Counted from the stretch's first letter, positions 37,456-49,744 are shown. The stretch is DNA of 64,000 nt from Phaseolus vulgaris (GCF_000499845.2 NC_023749.2:42890158-42954157); one strand, 5' to 3'. Numbers and translations: made by a program. The notes: generated from the letters alone by a model not told the origin.

Positions 37456-37932
37456 ATCACAAAGGGACTTCTTTGGTAATGTACTCTTTAAGTTGAGTTT
37501 GAACATCCGGTTCTTCGCCATTTCCACGTTTGCAAGCTCTCGTTCATTTTTGTCCTTCAAGTGTAAAATCTGGTCTTTCATATAAACTGAACAACCTTTC
37601 TCCAAAAATTGTTCCATACTGAGAATATTACTCTTTAAGTTGGGTACATAAAAAACATCCTCCATTGTACCTTATTTCCGTCCTTTTGGGAAAAAACATA
37701 TTTTTCCTCGACCTTTGATTGGAACTTTTGTTGAGTCTCCAAAAGACACATGTCCATCTTCTATCTCTTGTATATCAAGAAATAAGTGTTTGTGCCCACA
37801 CATATGATTACTAACACCCGTGTCTAGATACCATATCATGTCACTATCTAGAGTGACGTCTTCATTGTCCATCATGAGAATTCCTTCATCTTTTGTCTCA
37901 TCTTCCTCCACTAAATTTGCATTTTCTTCCAC
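37444..37932 (-). pseudogene. Protease region of the defective short-LTR element
   Basis: Frames 37932-37672 and 37665-37444 give WYLDTGVSNHMCGHKHLF (the active site normally reads DSGAS; here DTGVS) and then DVFYVPNLKSNILSMEQFLE. A stop lies between them. Sequence ends before the integrase zinc motif. It is closely related to residues about 290-420 of the copia polyprotein at 40317-44066. Confidence 0.8.
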
Positions 37933-38054
37933 TCTTTTCTTGGCATAACACTCATTTGTATTGTATCCATATTTTTCGCAATTGTAACATTCAACATTTT
38001 AACGATGTGACCGACCACCACGATCACGACCTCGTCCACACCAGTTTTGTTGGT

Positions 38055-38900
38055 TCATTTGTCCCCTCTCTTCATTGTTGTTTCCATGACCACCACCTCC
38101 GTGTCCATATCTATTCCTTGGTTATGTTGCAAGTACATCACCTTGTCTTCCTTGATGGCCATCTTTGAGTGTAAGGATTCCTCCAAGCCTTCTTGCTTCT
38201 TTTTCTTCTTTCGTTGTTCATGTGCTTCAAGAGAATCCGTGAGATCATCAATGGTCATCTCTTCCAAGTTTCTTGACTCCTCGGTTGCACATACAACATT
38301 TTCAAAGTCATCGTTCAATGACCGAAGAACCTTCTCCATGACCCTTACATCCATGAGAGTTTCTCCATTGCGTTTAAGTTGATTGGCTACCGTTTGCACA
38401 CGAGTGATATAACTAGATACATCTTCTGAATCCTTCATCTTCATGGACTTCAACTCACCTCGTAGAGTTTGAAGACGCATTTGTTTAACTCGGATTGCAC
38501 CCCTGAACACCTTTTCCAAGATGTCCCATGCTTCCTTTGAAGTGGATGCACCAACAATCTTCTCAAAGATTGCCTCATCAATAGCTCTATACATCATATG
38601 TACAAAGATGCCTTATCTTTCGATCGTGTCTCTTTCAACACTTTGTACTGAGCCTTCGAGTAACCAGTGGTATTTTCTGGTTCTTCAAAACCTTTTTGAA
38701 CCACCTCCCAAAAATCTTGAGATCCTGTAAGATCTTTCATTTAGATGCTCCAATTGAGCCTTCGAGTAACCAATGGTATTTTCTGGTTCTTGAAAACCTT
38801 TTTGAACCACCTCCCAAAAATCTTGAGATCCCATAAGGGCTTTCATTTGGATGCTCCAATTGTCATAATTGGTCATCCTTGCTAACTGAGGAAGGGACAT
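38055..38900 (-). pseudogene. gag region of the defective short-LTR element
   Basis: It starts MSLPQLARMTNYDNWSIQMK (38900). A 106-bp tandem duplication (38649-38754 and 38755-38860) disrupts the N-terminal part. The main gag body, 38597-38055, has [20 protein letters not shown] and NYITRVQ-like text (SYITRVQTVANQLKRNGETL). The nucleocapsid zinc knuckle downstream is degraded. It is a relative of the intact copia element nearby. Confidence 0.85.
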
Positions 38901-38908
38901 ATTATTGG

Positions 38909-39145
38909 TGAACAGAGAATATAACTTTTATTTCACTGCTACTTTTCATATGATAATACAATCTCTCTAAATAGTCTTACAATAAACTTTTCAAATTCTA
39001 CCTTCTCTCTCATAAAACCTATACTATAAATTATATTTAAAATCATAGTATAAATGACATTCAAAACTAGAAATAAAGGTAATAATTATTGACCCATTCA
39101 AATTTCTAAATAAAACTGATGACAACTTTGAGTTTAATGCTTACA
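38909..39145 (-). repeat. 5' LTR of the defective short-LTR element
   Basis: Direct repeat of 36656-36899. It differs by a few substitutions and small indels. Confidence 0.75.
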
Positions 39146-39855
39146 ACCCCACAAAGAAACGTCCAAAGAATTCAAAGACAACCCATAACTACCACCTTTC
39201 ATTTCCATAACTTCCTAAAATTCTTAACCTTTGTTCTTCTCTAAACCTCCCGAGGTTTCCTTATCCCTTCAAACTTGGGCAACCCAAAATATTCTATCCA
39301 AAAACAACCTAGAAAAGCACAAAGACTCACCTTTTTGGAATTTTAATGTATTGTGAGTTGTGCTACACTTTGAGGCTTGGAGTGAACATTCCTTAGCACA
39401 TTTGGGAGCCTAAGTGGATTCTCATAAAAAGACATATATAACAAGTTTATGAGTTTTTAGCTTAAAAATCACTTTATCTACTTTGATTAATATTGTGTTT
39501 GAGTTATGTCAAAAACTAAAAAAATATATTTTAAATTGGACATCTCATAAATATGTATTGTCAGTGTTGTACAATGTGCAATATATTGCAAACACACGAA
39601 CATAATTGAAGAGGCGTGTTTGAGATTCATTGGTAACATATTCCGAACTTTACCACAAGAAAGTGTTTGGCCTTTTGGGATGAAGTTGTTGAATCGCAAA
39701 GTTGCCTGAGTTCAACGAGGTGGCGATAGCTTAAGGTGGCTTGTGTCCATTATCCCACGTTGAGATTCTATTCAACACTTCAGAGAGGTCTGGTGATAGA
39801 ATCTGCAGAATTCTGCTCAACATGTTGATTTCTTTCACTACTCCAAGCTGCAATA
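39146..39855. other. Spacer, no gene
   Basis: AT-rich. The 70-codon minus ORF at 39487-39699 has no recognisable content. 39664-39790 includes GAGTTCAACGAGGTGGC, TTATCCCACGTTGAGATTC and CAGAATTCTGCTCAACATGT. This resembles, in diverged form, the lectin-encoding exon of gene 2 on the same strand (47936-48140), so a decayed receptor-kinase exon fragment is possible. Confidence 0.45.
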
Positions 39856-40156
39856 TGTTGAATAAACTTTAAATGTTAGTTTGTGGGTTTTAAAATTAGA
39901 AGTTACTAGAATATTATAGAATGAGGGTTTGGATAGGTGAAAGGTCAAAAGTTGTAAGTGGGTTTTTAATTATGTTGTTAGTGGGATTTTAAGGTCATAA
40001 TGTAGATCTTTCTAGAAAAGTTTCTTAAAGCCTATAAAAAGGATGCTCTCTCATTTGTAAGACGCAACCACAGAAAGAAATACAATAGAGAGAATTACAA
40101 AGAAGAGTGTTTCTTTTAGAGAGAATTTAAGTGTGAGTGAGTGTCTGTTTTTTTCA
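39856..40156 (+). repeat. 5' LTR
   Basis: 301 bp, with TATA-like CCTATAAAAAGG at about 40030-40041 as the probable core promoter. Transcripts would start shortly after, in the CTCTCATTTG region. Confidence 0.93.
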
Positions 40157-40159
40157 ATT

Positions 40160-40171
40160 TGGTATCAGAGC
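40160..40171 (+). promoter_or_regulatory. Primer-binding site
   Basis: TGGTATCAGAGC, complementary to the 3' end of initiator Met-tRNA, three bases after the 5' LTR. Confidence 0.92.
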
Positions 40172-40173
40172 CA

Positions 40174-43100
40174 ATGGCGAATGTGACGGGTCAAATACCG
40201 CTACCACGATTAACGAAGGCGACCAGATATGACAACTGGAGCATTCAAATGAAAGCTCTTCTCGGTTCTCAGGATTCATGGGAGGTGGTCGAAGAAGGTT
40301 TTAAAGAACCAAGGCGTTGAAAGAGACGCGATCGAAAGATAAGGCAGCTTTGTACATGTTGTATAGAGCTGTTGATGAGGCAATTTTTGAGAAGATTGCT
40401 GGTGCGTCCACTTCAAAGGAAGCATGGGACATATTGGAGAAGGTGTTCAAAGGAGCTGACCGAGTTAAGCAAGTGCGTCTACAAACTCTGCGTGGCGAGT
40501 TGGAGAACATGAAGATGATGGAGTCAGAAAGTGTATCTAACTACATCACGCGTGTACAGGCTGTGGTGAATCAACTCAACCGAAACGGTGAAACTCTGAC
40601 CGATGCACGAGTTGTGGAGAAAATTTTGAGAACATTAACAGACAATTTTGAGAGTATTGTGTGCGCGATAGAAGAGTCAAAGGACCTTGCGACGCTCACA
40701 GTCGACGAGGTCGCCGGTTCTCTCGAGGCACACGAGCAACGAAAGAAGAAGAAGAAGGAGGAAACACTCGAACAAGCACTTCAAACCAAGGCGTCAATCA
40801 AAGACGAAAAGGTATTCTATCATCAAAATTCTCAATATAGAGGGCGTGGTCGTGGAAGTCGTGGAAACGGTCGTGGTGGAAAAGGCAGCAACCATGAAGG
40901 GTACTATAAGGAGAAGGAACAGTCGAGCCAACCAAATTGGCGTGGAAGAGGACGTGGTAGAGGAAGAGGCGGCCGATCGAATTATTCCAACATCGAGTGC
41001 TACAAATGTCACAAATATGGTCACTATGCGAAGGATTGTAACTCTGAAAAATGTTACAATTGTGGTAAAGTGGGGCATTTTTCAAAAGATTGTCGTGCTG
41101 ATATAAAGATAGAAGAAACAACCAACCTAGCCTTGGAAGTCGAAACGAATGAAGGTGTTCTCTTGATGGCTCAAGATGAAGTCAACATTAACAATGACAC
41201 TTTGTGGTACCTCGACTCAGGAGCAAGCAACCATATGTGCGGTCACGAGTACCTATTCAAAGATATGCAAAAGATTGAAGATGGTCATGTTTCATTTGGA
41301 GATGCATCAAAGGTGGAGGTCAAAGGGCGAGGTACGGTTTGCTACTTACAAAAGGATGGCTTAATTGGGTCACTCCAAGATGTTTATTACGTACCAGACC
41401 TCAAGACCAATATTTTGAGTATGGGACAACTCACGGAGAAAGGTTACTCGATATTTTTGAAAGATCGGCTACTACACTTGAAGGACAAGAAAGGGCGTTT
41501 GGTTGCTCGAATCGAGATGGCAAGAAATCGGATGTACAAGCTGAATTTGAGAAGCATACGAGAAAAATGTTTGCAAGTCAACATAGAAGATAAGGCATCA
41601 TTGTGGCATCTCCGTTTTGGTCACCTACATCATGCTGGACTAAAAGAGTTAGCGAAGAAGAATATGGTGCACGGGCTACCCAACATGGACTATGAGGGAA
41701 ACTTTTGTGAAGAATGTGTGCTCAGCAAGCATGTGAGAACCTCGTTTCCAAAGAAGGCTCAATATTGGGCTAAGCAACCTCTCGAATTGATTCATACCGA
41801 CATATGTGGACCAATTACTCCAGAGTCCTCCAGCGGTAAAAGGTATTTCATTACCTTCATTGATGATTTCTCACGGAAAACTTGGGTTTACTTTCTGAAA
41901 GAAAAATCCGAGGCATTTGAGGTGTTCAAAAAGTTCAAGGTGATGGTGGAGAGGACAACTGATAAACAGATCAAAACTGTACGATCTGATAGAGGTGGCG
42001 AGTATACTTCAACGACTTTCATGGAGTATTGCGAGGAGCAAGGCATAAGGCGATTTCTAACTGCACCATACACTCCTCAACAAAATGGTGTGGCTGAGAG
42101 GAAGAATCGGACCATTCTCGACATGGTTCGATCAATGCTTAAGAGCAAAAAGATGCCAAAGGAATTTTGGGCGGAAGCTGTGCAATGCGCCATCTATGTA
42201 CAAAATCGATGTCCACATGTGAAGTTAGATGATCAAACACCACAAGAGGCATGGAGTGGACAAAAGCCAACAGTTTCTCATCTCAAAGTGTTTGGTAGTG
42301 TGGCTTATGCACACGTACCAGATCAACGAAGAACGAAGCTCGAAGACAAAAGCAAAAGGTATGTTTTTATTGGGTATGATGAGAAGACAAAAGGGTACAA
42401 GCTACTTGATCCAATAAGCAAGAAGGTGACGGTGAGTCGTGATGTGCAAATAAATGAAGCAAGCGAGTGGGATTGGAACAATTCTTCAGAGGTTATGATT
42501 GAAGTTGGAGAATCATCACCGACAAGTATAAATTCCGAAACAACCGATGATGAAGATGAACCACGACAACCTAAAATTCGAAGTTTGCTTGATTTGTATG
42601 ATTCGACAAATGAGGTACACCTAGTATGTCTTTTGGCAGATGCTGAAAATATCAGCTTTGAAGAGGCAGTGCGAGACAAGAAGTGGAAAACTGCCATGGA
42701 TGAGGAGATTAAAGCGATTGACCGCAACAAAACATGGGAGCTAACAGAATTGCCAGAGAGAAGTCAGCCCATTGGTGTGAAGTGGATATTCAAGAAAAAG
42801 ATGAATGCTCAAGGCGAGATAGAGAGATACAAGGCACGACTCGTTGCGAAGGGATACAAACAAAAGGAGGGAATAGACTACGATGAGGTGTTTGCTCCCG
42901 TTGTAAGAACGGAGACAATTCAATTGCTCATTTCCCAAGCGGCTCAATTTAAATGGACGATATTTCAAATGGATGTCAAGTCGGCATTCTTGAATGGTGT
43001 GCTTGAAGAAGTCTACATCGAACAACCACCTGGGTACATGAAAATCGGAGAGGAGAAGAAGGTCCTAAAATTGAAGAAGGCACTTTACGGGTTGAAGCAA

Positions 43101-44066
43101 GCACCGCGGGCATGGAATACTCGTATCGATACATACTTCAAGGAGAACGGGTTCAAGCAATGTCCTTACGAGCATGCTCTTTACGCAAAGAACAATGGAG
43201 ATTTGGGATTGATGAAGTTTTTCCTTGGCTTGGAGGTTAGACAAAAAGAGACGGGTATTTTTGTATCACAGGAGACATATGCAAAAGAGATTTTGAAGAA
43301 GTACAAGATGGAAAATTGCAACCCAATATCAATACCAATGGAACCAGGTGCAAAACTCTCAAAGTTCGATGGAGGAGAACGTGTCGATGCAAGTAGATAC
43401 CGGAGTTTGGTAGGAAGCCTTCGTTATCTCACATGCACGAGGCCGGATCTTTCATTAAGTGTCGGCATAATAAGTCGATTCATGGAGGAACCTGTTTACT
43501 CACATTGGAAGGCGTTGAAGCGAGTCCTACGGTACATCCAAGGTACTGTATCACTTGGATTGTTCTACTCAAAAGCAGAAGATTACAAGTTGGTGGGTTA
43601 CTCTGACAGTGATTGGTGTGGAGACATAGATGATCGGAAAAGTACATCGGGATATGTATTCTTTATGGGCAACACAACATTTTCTTGGCTTTCAAAGAAG
43701 CAACCGATCGTGACGCTATCAACGTGTGAAGCTGAATATGTGGCAACATCTTGGTGTGTATGTCATGCGATATGGCTGAGAAACTTGTTGAGTAAGATGG
43801 AGCTAACGCAACTAGATGCAACTGTGAGTCAAGTTGACAACAAATCAGCAATTGAGTTGGCAAAGAACCCAGTGAACCATGAAAGAAGCAAACACATTGA
43901 CGTTCGTTTTCACTTTATTCGTGATCGTGTGAAGAAAGGAAGTGTGGAATTGGTGCATGTGGCAAGTCAAGATCAAGTTGTTGATATCTTCACAAAACCG
44001 CTACCGAAAGTCTTTTTCGACAAATACAAGAAGATGATTGGCATGATGGATAGTAGAAACATTTAA
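40174..44066 (+). pseudogene. copia gag-pol polyprotein; N-terminal frameshift and RT active-site deletion
   Basis: The natural ATG at 40174 opens 48 codons (LTKATRYDNWSIQMKALLGS) that end at TGA 40318-40320, where a short deletion shifts the frame. The remaining 1249 codons (from 40317) are open. In order: UBN2-type gag; basic Arg/Gly-rich tract; two CCHC knuckles (228-241, 246-259); protease LDSGAS (Asp 300); integrase HHCC zinc motif from about 429; integrase core Asp 495, Asp 558, Glu 594 with the DD35E spacing; RT with [12 protein letters not shown] (Asp 886); RNase H with SDSDWCGD and STCEAEY. At about residue 960 the text passes from [12 protein letters not shown] straight to [12 protein letters not shown]. 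The YVDD catalytic segment is missing in frame, roughly 35 residues. The product could not reverse-transcribe. Confidence 0.93.
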
Positions 44067-44070
44067 GTTT

Positions 44071-44082
44071 ATGGGGGAGTTT
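44071..44082 (+). promoter_or_regulatory. Polypurine tract
   Basis: ATGGGGGAGTTT immediately precedes the 3' LTR and lies just after the polyprotein stop at 44064-44066. Confidence 0.85.
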
Positions 44083-44383
44083 TGTTGAATAAACTTTAAA
44101 TGTTAGTTTGTGGGTTTTAAAATTAGAAGTTACTAGAATATTATAGAATGAGGGTTTGGATAGGTGAAAGGTCAAAAGTTGTAAGTGGGTTTTTAATTAT
44201 GTTGTTAGTGGGATTTTAAGGTCATAATGTAGATCTTTCTAGAAAAGTTTCCTAAAGCCTATAAAAAGGATGCTCTCTCATTTGTAAGACGCAACCACAG
44301 AAAGAAATACAATAGAGAGAATTACAAAGAAGAGTGTTTCTTTTAGAGAGAATTTAAGTGTGAGTGAGTCTCTGTTTTTTTCA
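44083..44383 (+). repeat. 3' LTR
   Basis: 301-bp partner of 39856-40156, followed by CAATA. Confidence 0.95.
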
Positions 44384-44388
44384 CAATA

Positions 44389-45340
44389 TCCTTATTTGTA
44401 GTGCATAAAACCAAGTGTTTTCATCACCAGAAATCGATCGACCAAAATTTAGATATTATTTTGGTTTTTCGGAGCAATGTTTCTATTTCTGCGTAAATCA
44501 ATTTATCACCAAGCTTTGAACTATCATTCTACTTTAACGTGAATATAAGTACCCCTCCACAACAAGATGTACAAGAAAATAAGTATCACCATGTTTTAAA
44601 TTCTGGTACACTAGGAAAATAAATGTAAAATAAAGTTAAATTATGCTATGAAATTAAAACCAAACTAACAAAACTCGAAAGAAAGAAATCCTAAATCTTA
44701 TTTCAAGCTTCAACTTCAGCTTTGGAGATCCATAGGTAACATGCATGGCTTGTGTCTGCACGTGTCAAGAAAAAAAGAAAAAAAATATCAGTGTACTTTA
44801 TTACACTGGAATGAAAATTCCATAACATGCCTCCCTCTCTTATCTCTTCTTAATTTTATTTTATACTATTTTTTTCACACCTTGTGTTTACTAATTGCAG
44901 TATAGCTCTAAGTGAAATTGCTAAATATTGTATGTAGTGTATGAATGCAATTTTTGTTACTAAAATTAAGAATATCAATAATTTTAGTGTACGTAGTAGA
45001 AACATAAAGTTCCAACATAAAATCTTATTTGAAGGGGAACCAAACATATTATAAAATCAGAAGTTAGTATATACATAAATTGTTAGAATTTGTTTGGTTC
45101 TCTTGAGAAGAAAATTACTAGATTGAAAGAAACAATTCAACATAAATTATAATTTTTCTTGTGATTGTTTTCTGAAAAGTGTTTGTGCAGAAACTTAAAT
45201 AGACCTTTAGTTAAAATGTAAAACAACACAAATTATATCATATCTACCATTATCCAACACTTCAAACAACATTAAAAGTTCATTGAGCATTTTATTTATA
45301 TTTCAACTATTAAGTAAGTTATTCACCTTGATTCTATTTC
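44389..45340. other. 3' flank of receptor kinase gene 2
   Basis: AT-rich, with no ORF of note. On the minus strand it is downstream DNA of gene 2. Confidence 0.55.
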
Positions 45341-48300
45341 TTAGGAATCGGTCATGTCTATTGTAGATGTTGTAATCTCTACTGTCGATGTTGTAATCTC
45401 TACTGTAGAATCAGCACAAAACCCCTTTGAAGATAATTCATGATGAATGATTTTTCTTCCAACGTAGAATGCTGGTCTTTCAGGTAAGGAAACTATTTCA
45501 CTTTTGTTTGTCAACATTGATACAATGTCAGACATGGTTGGTCGATCATCTGCATAATGTTGTACACACAAGAGACCAATATGAATGCATCTTTGCACTT
45601 CATTAGGATCAAATGACTCCTTTATTGATGGATCCACTAACTCTGAAGACGCACCATCTTTCCATAACTCCCATGTCTGTGAATATTTTAGTCAAATTAG
45701 ACAGAGAGAACAATAAGAAAAAATAACTCAATATGACTAATTTTACATACATGTCCTATCATATTTAATGGTCTATCAACACCATAGCAACCAAGGCTTC
45801 TTCTTCCACCAACAATTTCAAGTAGCAACACTCCAAAACTATAAACGTCAGACTTTGTAGAGAAAACTCCTTCCATAATATATTCTGGAGACATGTAACC
45901 ACTACAAGAAAAGCTAATTTGTAACATGGATGAAATAAAATTATAGATTCATAGAAAAGGGAAAGAAAGAGAGTTTATCAAGCTCACTGTGTCCCAACAA
46001 TTCTATTGGTATTTGAGACTGATTCTTGTGTGAATATTCTTGCCATCCCAAAATCTGATATTTTTGGATTCATATTTTCATCTAAAAGAATGTTGCTAGC
46101 TTTCAAGATGATTTTGAGTCTTGAGTACTTATGAAGATAAAGTAATCCTTGGGAAATTCCTTCTATTATTTTGAACCGTTTCTTCCAATCTAATAATTTT
46201 CCTCTTGTAGAATCTTCCAAATGTCAAATATATAGTGATGGTTAGTAGTTGAGCCCAAAAAAACAACTTTTGTTGAGTGTCCTCAATCATCTCTGAAAAA
46301 CCATAGTTAAGAAAACTAGAAGCTTCCCTATACATGTATTCTAATTGATACATAATAATGAAAACAATATTTTATCTTGTATACTACTCACCGAATAGAT
46401 AGAAATCCAAACTTTTATTTGGCATATACTCATAAATTAGAATCCTCTCTTCTTCATGAATGCAACAACCAAGTAGTTGCACAAGATTCATATGCTGAAG
46501 TTCACATATTAGTGTTAGTTCATTCTTAAACTCCACAATTCCTTGCCCAGATGTTTTTGAAAGTCTTTTTACAGCAATCTCTTGGCCTGTTAGAAGAATT
46601 CCCTAAAATGACAGTAGAGTAACAAATATTCAGTACACTAATTGACACAAACTTGTTAATGCATAACTTCATCGGTTTCAAGTCACCTTATAAACGGGTC
46701 CAAAGCCTCCTTCTCCTAACATATTCTCAGATGAAAATCCACTTGTTGCTGCCATAACTGATGTATAATTAAACAATTTTAGGCCATTTCCCTTTTTTAA
46801 ATCAACTTCAAAATCTTCCATTGCAGATGACCGACTACAAGTTGCCAAATGTACCATCTTCATCACCATTCTTTGCCTTTTCTTGTCTGTTTGATGAATA
46901 TAAGAAAGATTAAAGCAGAGATAAATTATCAAAAGATTGTGTTTAGTGATGTACTACCTTGAAACACGAATTTTCGTTTCTTTAAGGCTAGGCAAATAGT
47001 GAATAGGCAAATTGCAAGTAGAGCAGTTGCTGCTACTGCACCTATCCATATCCACTTTTTTGTACCTGCATAGAATGTTTTCATAAATAACCATTTTTCA
47101 ACAACCAAAGCAATGACTGGTTTCTGTTAGGCCTTACACAATCCTGATTGTATGTGACTAAGGTATAAAAATTGTAAATATTGTACACAGTAGTATAAAT
47201 TAAAGAAATTAATCGAACAATTAAGTAAACTTACCCTTATGATTAGTTAACATGTTCACCAGGAAGTAAAAGTTTTCACCAGTACTATCAAAAGTATAAT
47301 TTTCCGCGGAAATCCAGTGAAAGAATGTGCATCCAGTTCCATTAGAATAAAATTCTGTGAATGCATTGCAATTACAATTGCTCCAGCAACTGGCCTCACA
47401 ATCACTGTAACCATAACTTATATTTCCTTCAATGCTTGTATTCAGAAGATAATTGAAGTAACCAGTCTTTTTCTGGAACACATCACCAGGATTCCTACAC
47501 TTGGGTATATCCTGCCATCTTTGGCACCCTCCATCTGTGTTATATCCATAACACAAATCAGCCCTTGCAACGTATCCTTTACCATCAGATATCTGCCCAG
47601 TTTCTGAGAGAATCCACCACAGGTCAGCCTCTTCATTTGTAGTTGTGAAAGAGAAGGAGTTTTCATCCCCATTAGACACAATGGTATACTTCAACCTGCG
47701 TTGTGCATCCTCTGGAATGTGCTCAAACCTATTGTTCCTCAGTTTCCCACTTCTCCAACAAACTTTTCCCCGTCTTCTTATGATCAATTCTTGTTCCACA
47801 GGTTCCCATTCAAGGCTAAAGGCACCGGGAGTTACAAGTGTTTTGGCCATAAATGAAACCAGTAACCAATGATGGTCTGTTTTGTGGTTAACACCTAACT
47901 TCATGGTGGGGATCAAAGTGTCAGTGGGATAATCAAAACTCTGCCACAAGAGAGTGTTTGTCCCATTGGAGTGAAGTTGTTGAAGCACAAAATTGCCTGT
48001 GTCCAACAAGGTGGCCTTAATGTTGTTGATAGGTTGAGGTGGATAATACAGGATTATTGGCTTCCTACGTTCAGATTCAATTTTCAGCACACCTGAGCGG
48101 TTAAGTGACAGAACTGCAGAATCTCCGTCAACAGGTTGGTTTCTATCACTCATCCAAACTACTTTATTATTATTTGCACTGGATACAACCAAATATTGGT
48201 TCTCACCAACATCCTTCCATTGAAAATCTAGACAATATTTGCCCTTTTTTGAACATAATGTTGCTATATCTGTGTAATTCAGTGTATGACCAGGCTTTAA

Positions 48301-48423
48301 ACTGTCATTTGCTGCTTCAACATGAATACAAGTACTCCACCACAAGCACAAGCACATGAAAGAAAGCAGCTTCTGTAGCTTATGCCTGATAGCATGCTCA
48401 AACATGGAAATAATAAGCTGCAT
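45341..48423 (-). CDS. G-type lectin S-receptor-like kinase (gene 2), seven exons, lacking the HRD catalytic triplet
   Basis: Exons (minus): 48423-47235, 47065-46958, 46886-46687, 46602-46392, 46213-45988, 45901-45751, 45676-45341. The sum is 2421 nt, 806 residues, with all phases consistent. Ectodomain: signal peptide ([13 protein letters not shown] region), B-lectin domain with [20 protein letters not shown], and a PAN-like [17 protein letters not shown] membrane segment encoded by exon 2 ([17 protein letters not shown]) is followed by the kinase: [15 protein letters not shown] (Lys near 511), DFGMAR, and a SPEY motif. In exon 5 the catalytic loop reads [14 protein letters not shown]: His-Arg-Asp is absent (between codons at 46107/46106), an in-frame 9-bp loss relative to gene 1. 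Tyr before GYMSPEY is His. It probably signals as a pseudokinase or is dying. It resembles the CES101/At1g67520 group. Confidence 0.9.
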
Positions 48424-49744
48424 GATGGTTTACCAAGTGATGAGCTGAGAGTTATTCTTTCTAATGCAGAAAAAGAAATGATAACAACATAAAACTAAGT
48501 TCTGAAATTAAAACCAAACACGCATTGAATCTGATAGAAGCATATACTTATAACACGTGAAGGAGGGTCATTCCAAATCTTATTAATTACAAGCTTAAGA
48601 CCTTAACACTCCAACTTTGGCTTTGGAATTCTAAACCAAAAATGAATGGTCTGACTAGTTAAGAGAGAAGAAAAAAGCAGTATACTTTATTGCAATTATT
48701 GAAGTAAAGAAGATAATGATATGATGGACTACTGGTCCCAAATTAAGTAACTAAAGGATTTTATGTTCTTTAATTATTTAAATAATATTTAAAATATAAT
48801 TTAATGTATATTTTTAATTCTCTAAAAGGTTATATGATGACACTTGTGTTATAAAAGTGTATATTCTTCTTACTGATAAATCATAAATGAAAAATATTAA
48901 TATTTATGGTTTTTTTTTTATAATTTTAATGGTGTTTCAAAATAATATAGCTTTGACATCCTATGAGAGAACGTTTGTGCCTAATACGTTGTTAATTTCA
49001 TAAAATTTTGAGAAATGGAAAAGTTGGACAAGAAAATTTTATAAACTTAATGCCTTGATATTTTGGATTTAGCATGCTGTAAAGTTTACTTATATGATTG
49101 ATTAGTGGTTCATAAGAAAAAATTCCTTTTCTATTTTTGAACCATTTTTAATTGTGTAAAAAGGATGAAAATTGTGGTGGTGATTATTCTATTGGTATTT
49201 TTCAAAATTAAGATGTTTTAAGAAATGGTTCAAGTGTTGATTATGTTTGTTGTGTAATGTTATAAAAAATGTAAATAGTATGTTCAAGTTATTTAAATCA
49301 CCTATTTTGAAGATTATGCAATTTAACTGTATTTTAAAGTATAAAATATATTGATTTTATAAGGTTGAATGAGGTGCTCTATTAGGTTTTGTAATTTTAT
49401 TATCAATTAGTAAAAATTGTAGTTTATATTGTTAATTATTTGGTAAAGAGAGTGGAAAGATTGAAGTGAAAGAGCTCCTTCTTCCTCCAACAACTCTTCG
49501 AGAGTCTTCTTCTATCTTTATGTCGCTAAAAGTCCCCTTTCTCATTATGATTTCGCCTTTTCAACCACTCCAAAAAAGTAAATTATCACTTGGAAGAAAA
49601 TAACCACTCGTTGGATGAGAAACAACGTTTTAAGTTGTAACTTTATCCTTTTGTTGAGCTTATTTATTTCTCGATGGGTGAAAGACTGGTGTTTCTTGTT
49701 GGATGAGAGTGTTGCTTGTTGGGTGAAGGGGTCGTGAAATGACT
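48424..49744. other. Upstream region of gene 2, no other gene
   Basis: AT-rich. It should contain the promoter of gene 2, but I cannot assign a TATA box with confidence. Confidence 0.5.

Larger units (their letters stand above)
36656..39145 (-). mobile_element. Defective short-LTR copia element with gag-protease and a foreign coiled-coil segment
   Basis: Near-identical direct repeats of about 240 bp (36656-36899 and 38909-39145) read TGTAAGCATT...CTGTTCA on the minus strand. A purine tract, minus TTAAGGGGGGAAT, abuts the left one. Between them, on minus, are gag (38900-38055), protease (37932-37444) and then a coiled-coil stretch, with integrase, RT and RNase H all missing. The gag ATG lies only about 10 bp from the LTR, so the usual primer-binding site has been lost. 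A target duplication is not clear (CCCC occurs on both sides). It needs helper proteins to move, if it can move at all. Confidence 0.75.
39856..44383 (+). mobile_element. Young Ty1/copia retrotransposon with 301-bp LTRs
   Basis: LTRs 39856-40156 and 44083-44383 begin TGTTGAATAAAC and end TTTTTTTCA. They differ at only two sites that I could find (near 40022 and 40143). The target duplication CAATA is at 39851-39855 and 44384-44388. Inside are a TGGTATCAGAGC primer site, one long gag-pol frame and a GGGGGA purine tract. The near-identical LTRs and clean duplication indicate recent insertion, although the coding frame carries deletions. Confidence 0.95.

Noticed and set aside
40317..44066. Long 1249-codon ORF as a host gene
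   Set aside because: It carries gag, protease, integrase, RT and RNase H motifs between LTRs; it is a retroelement.
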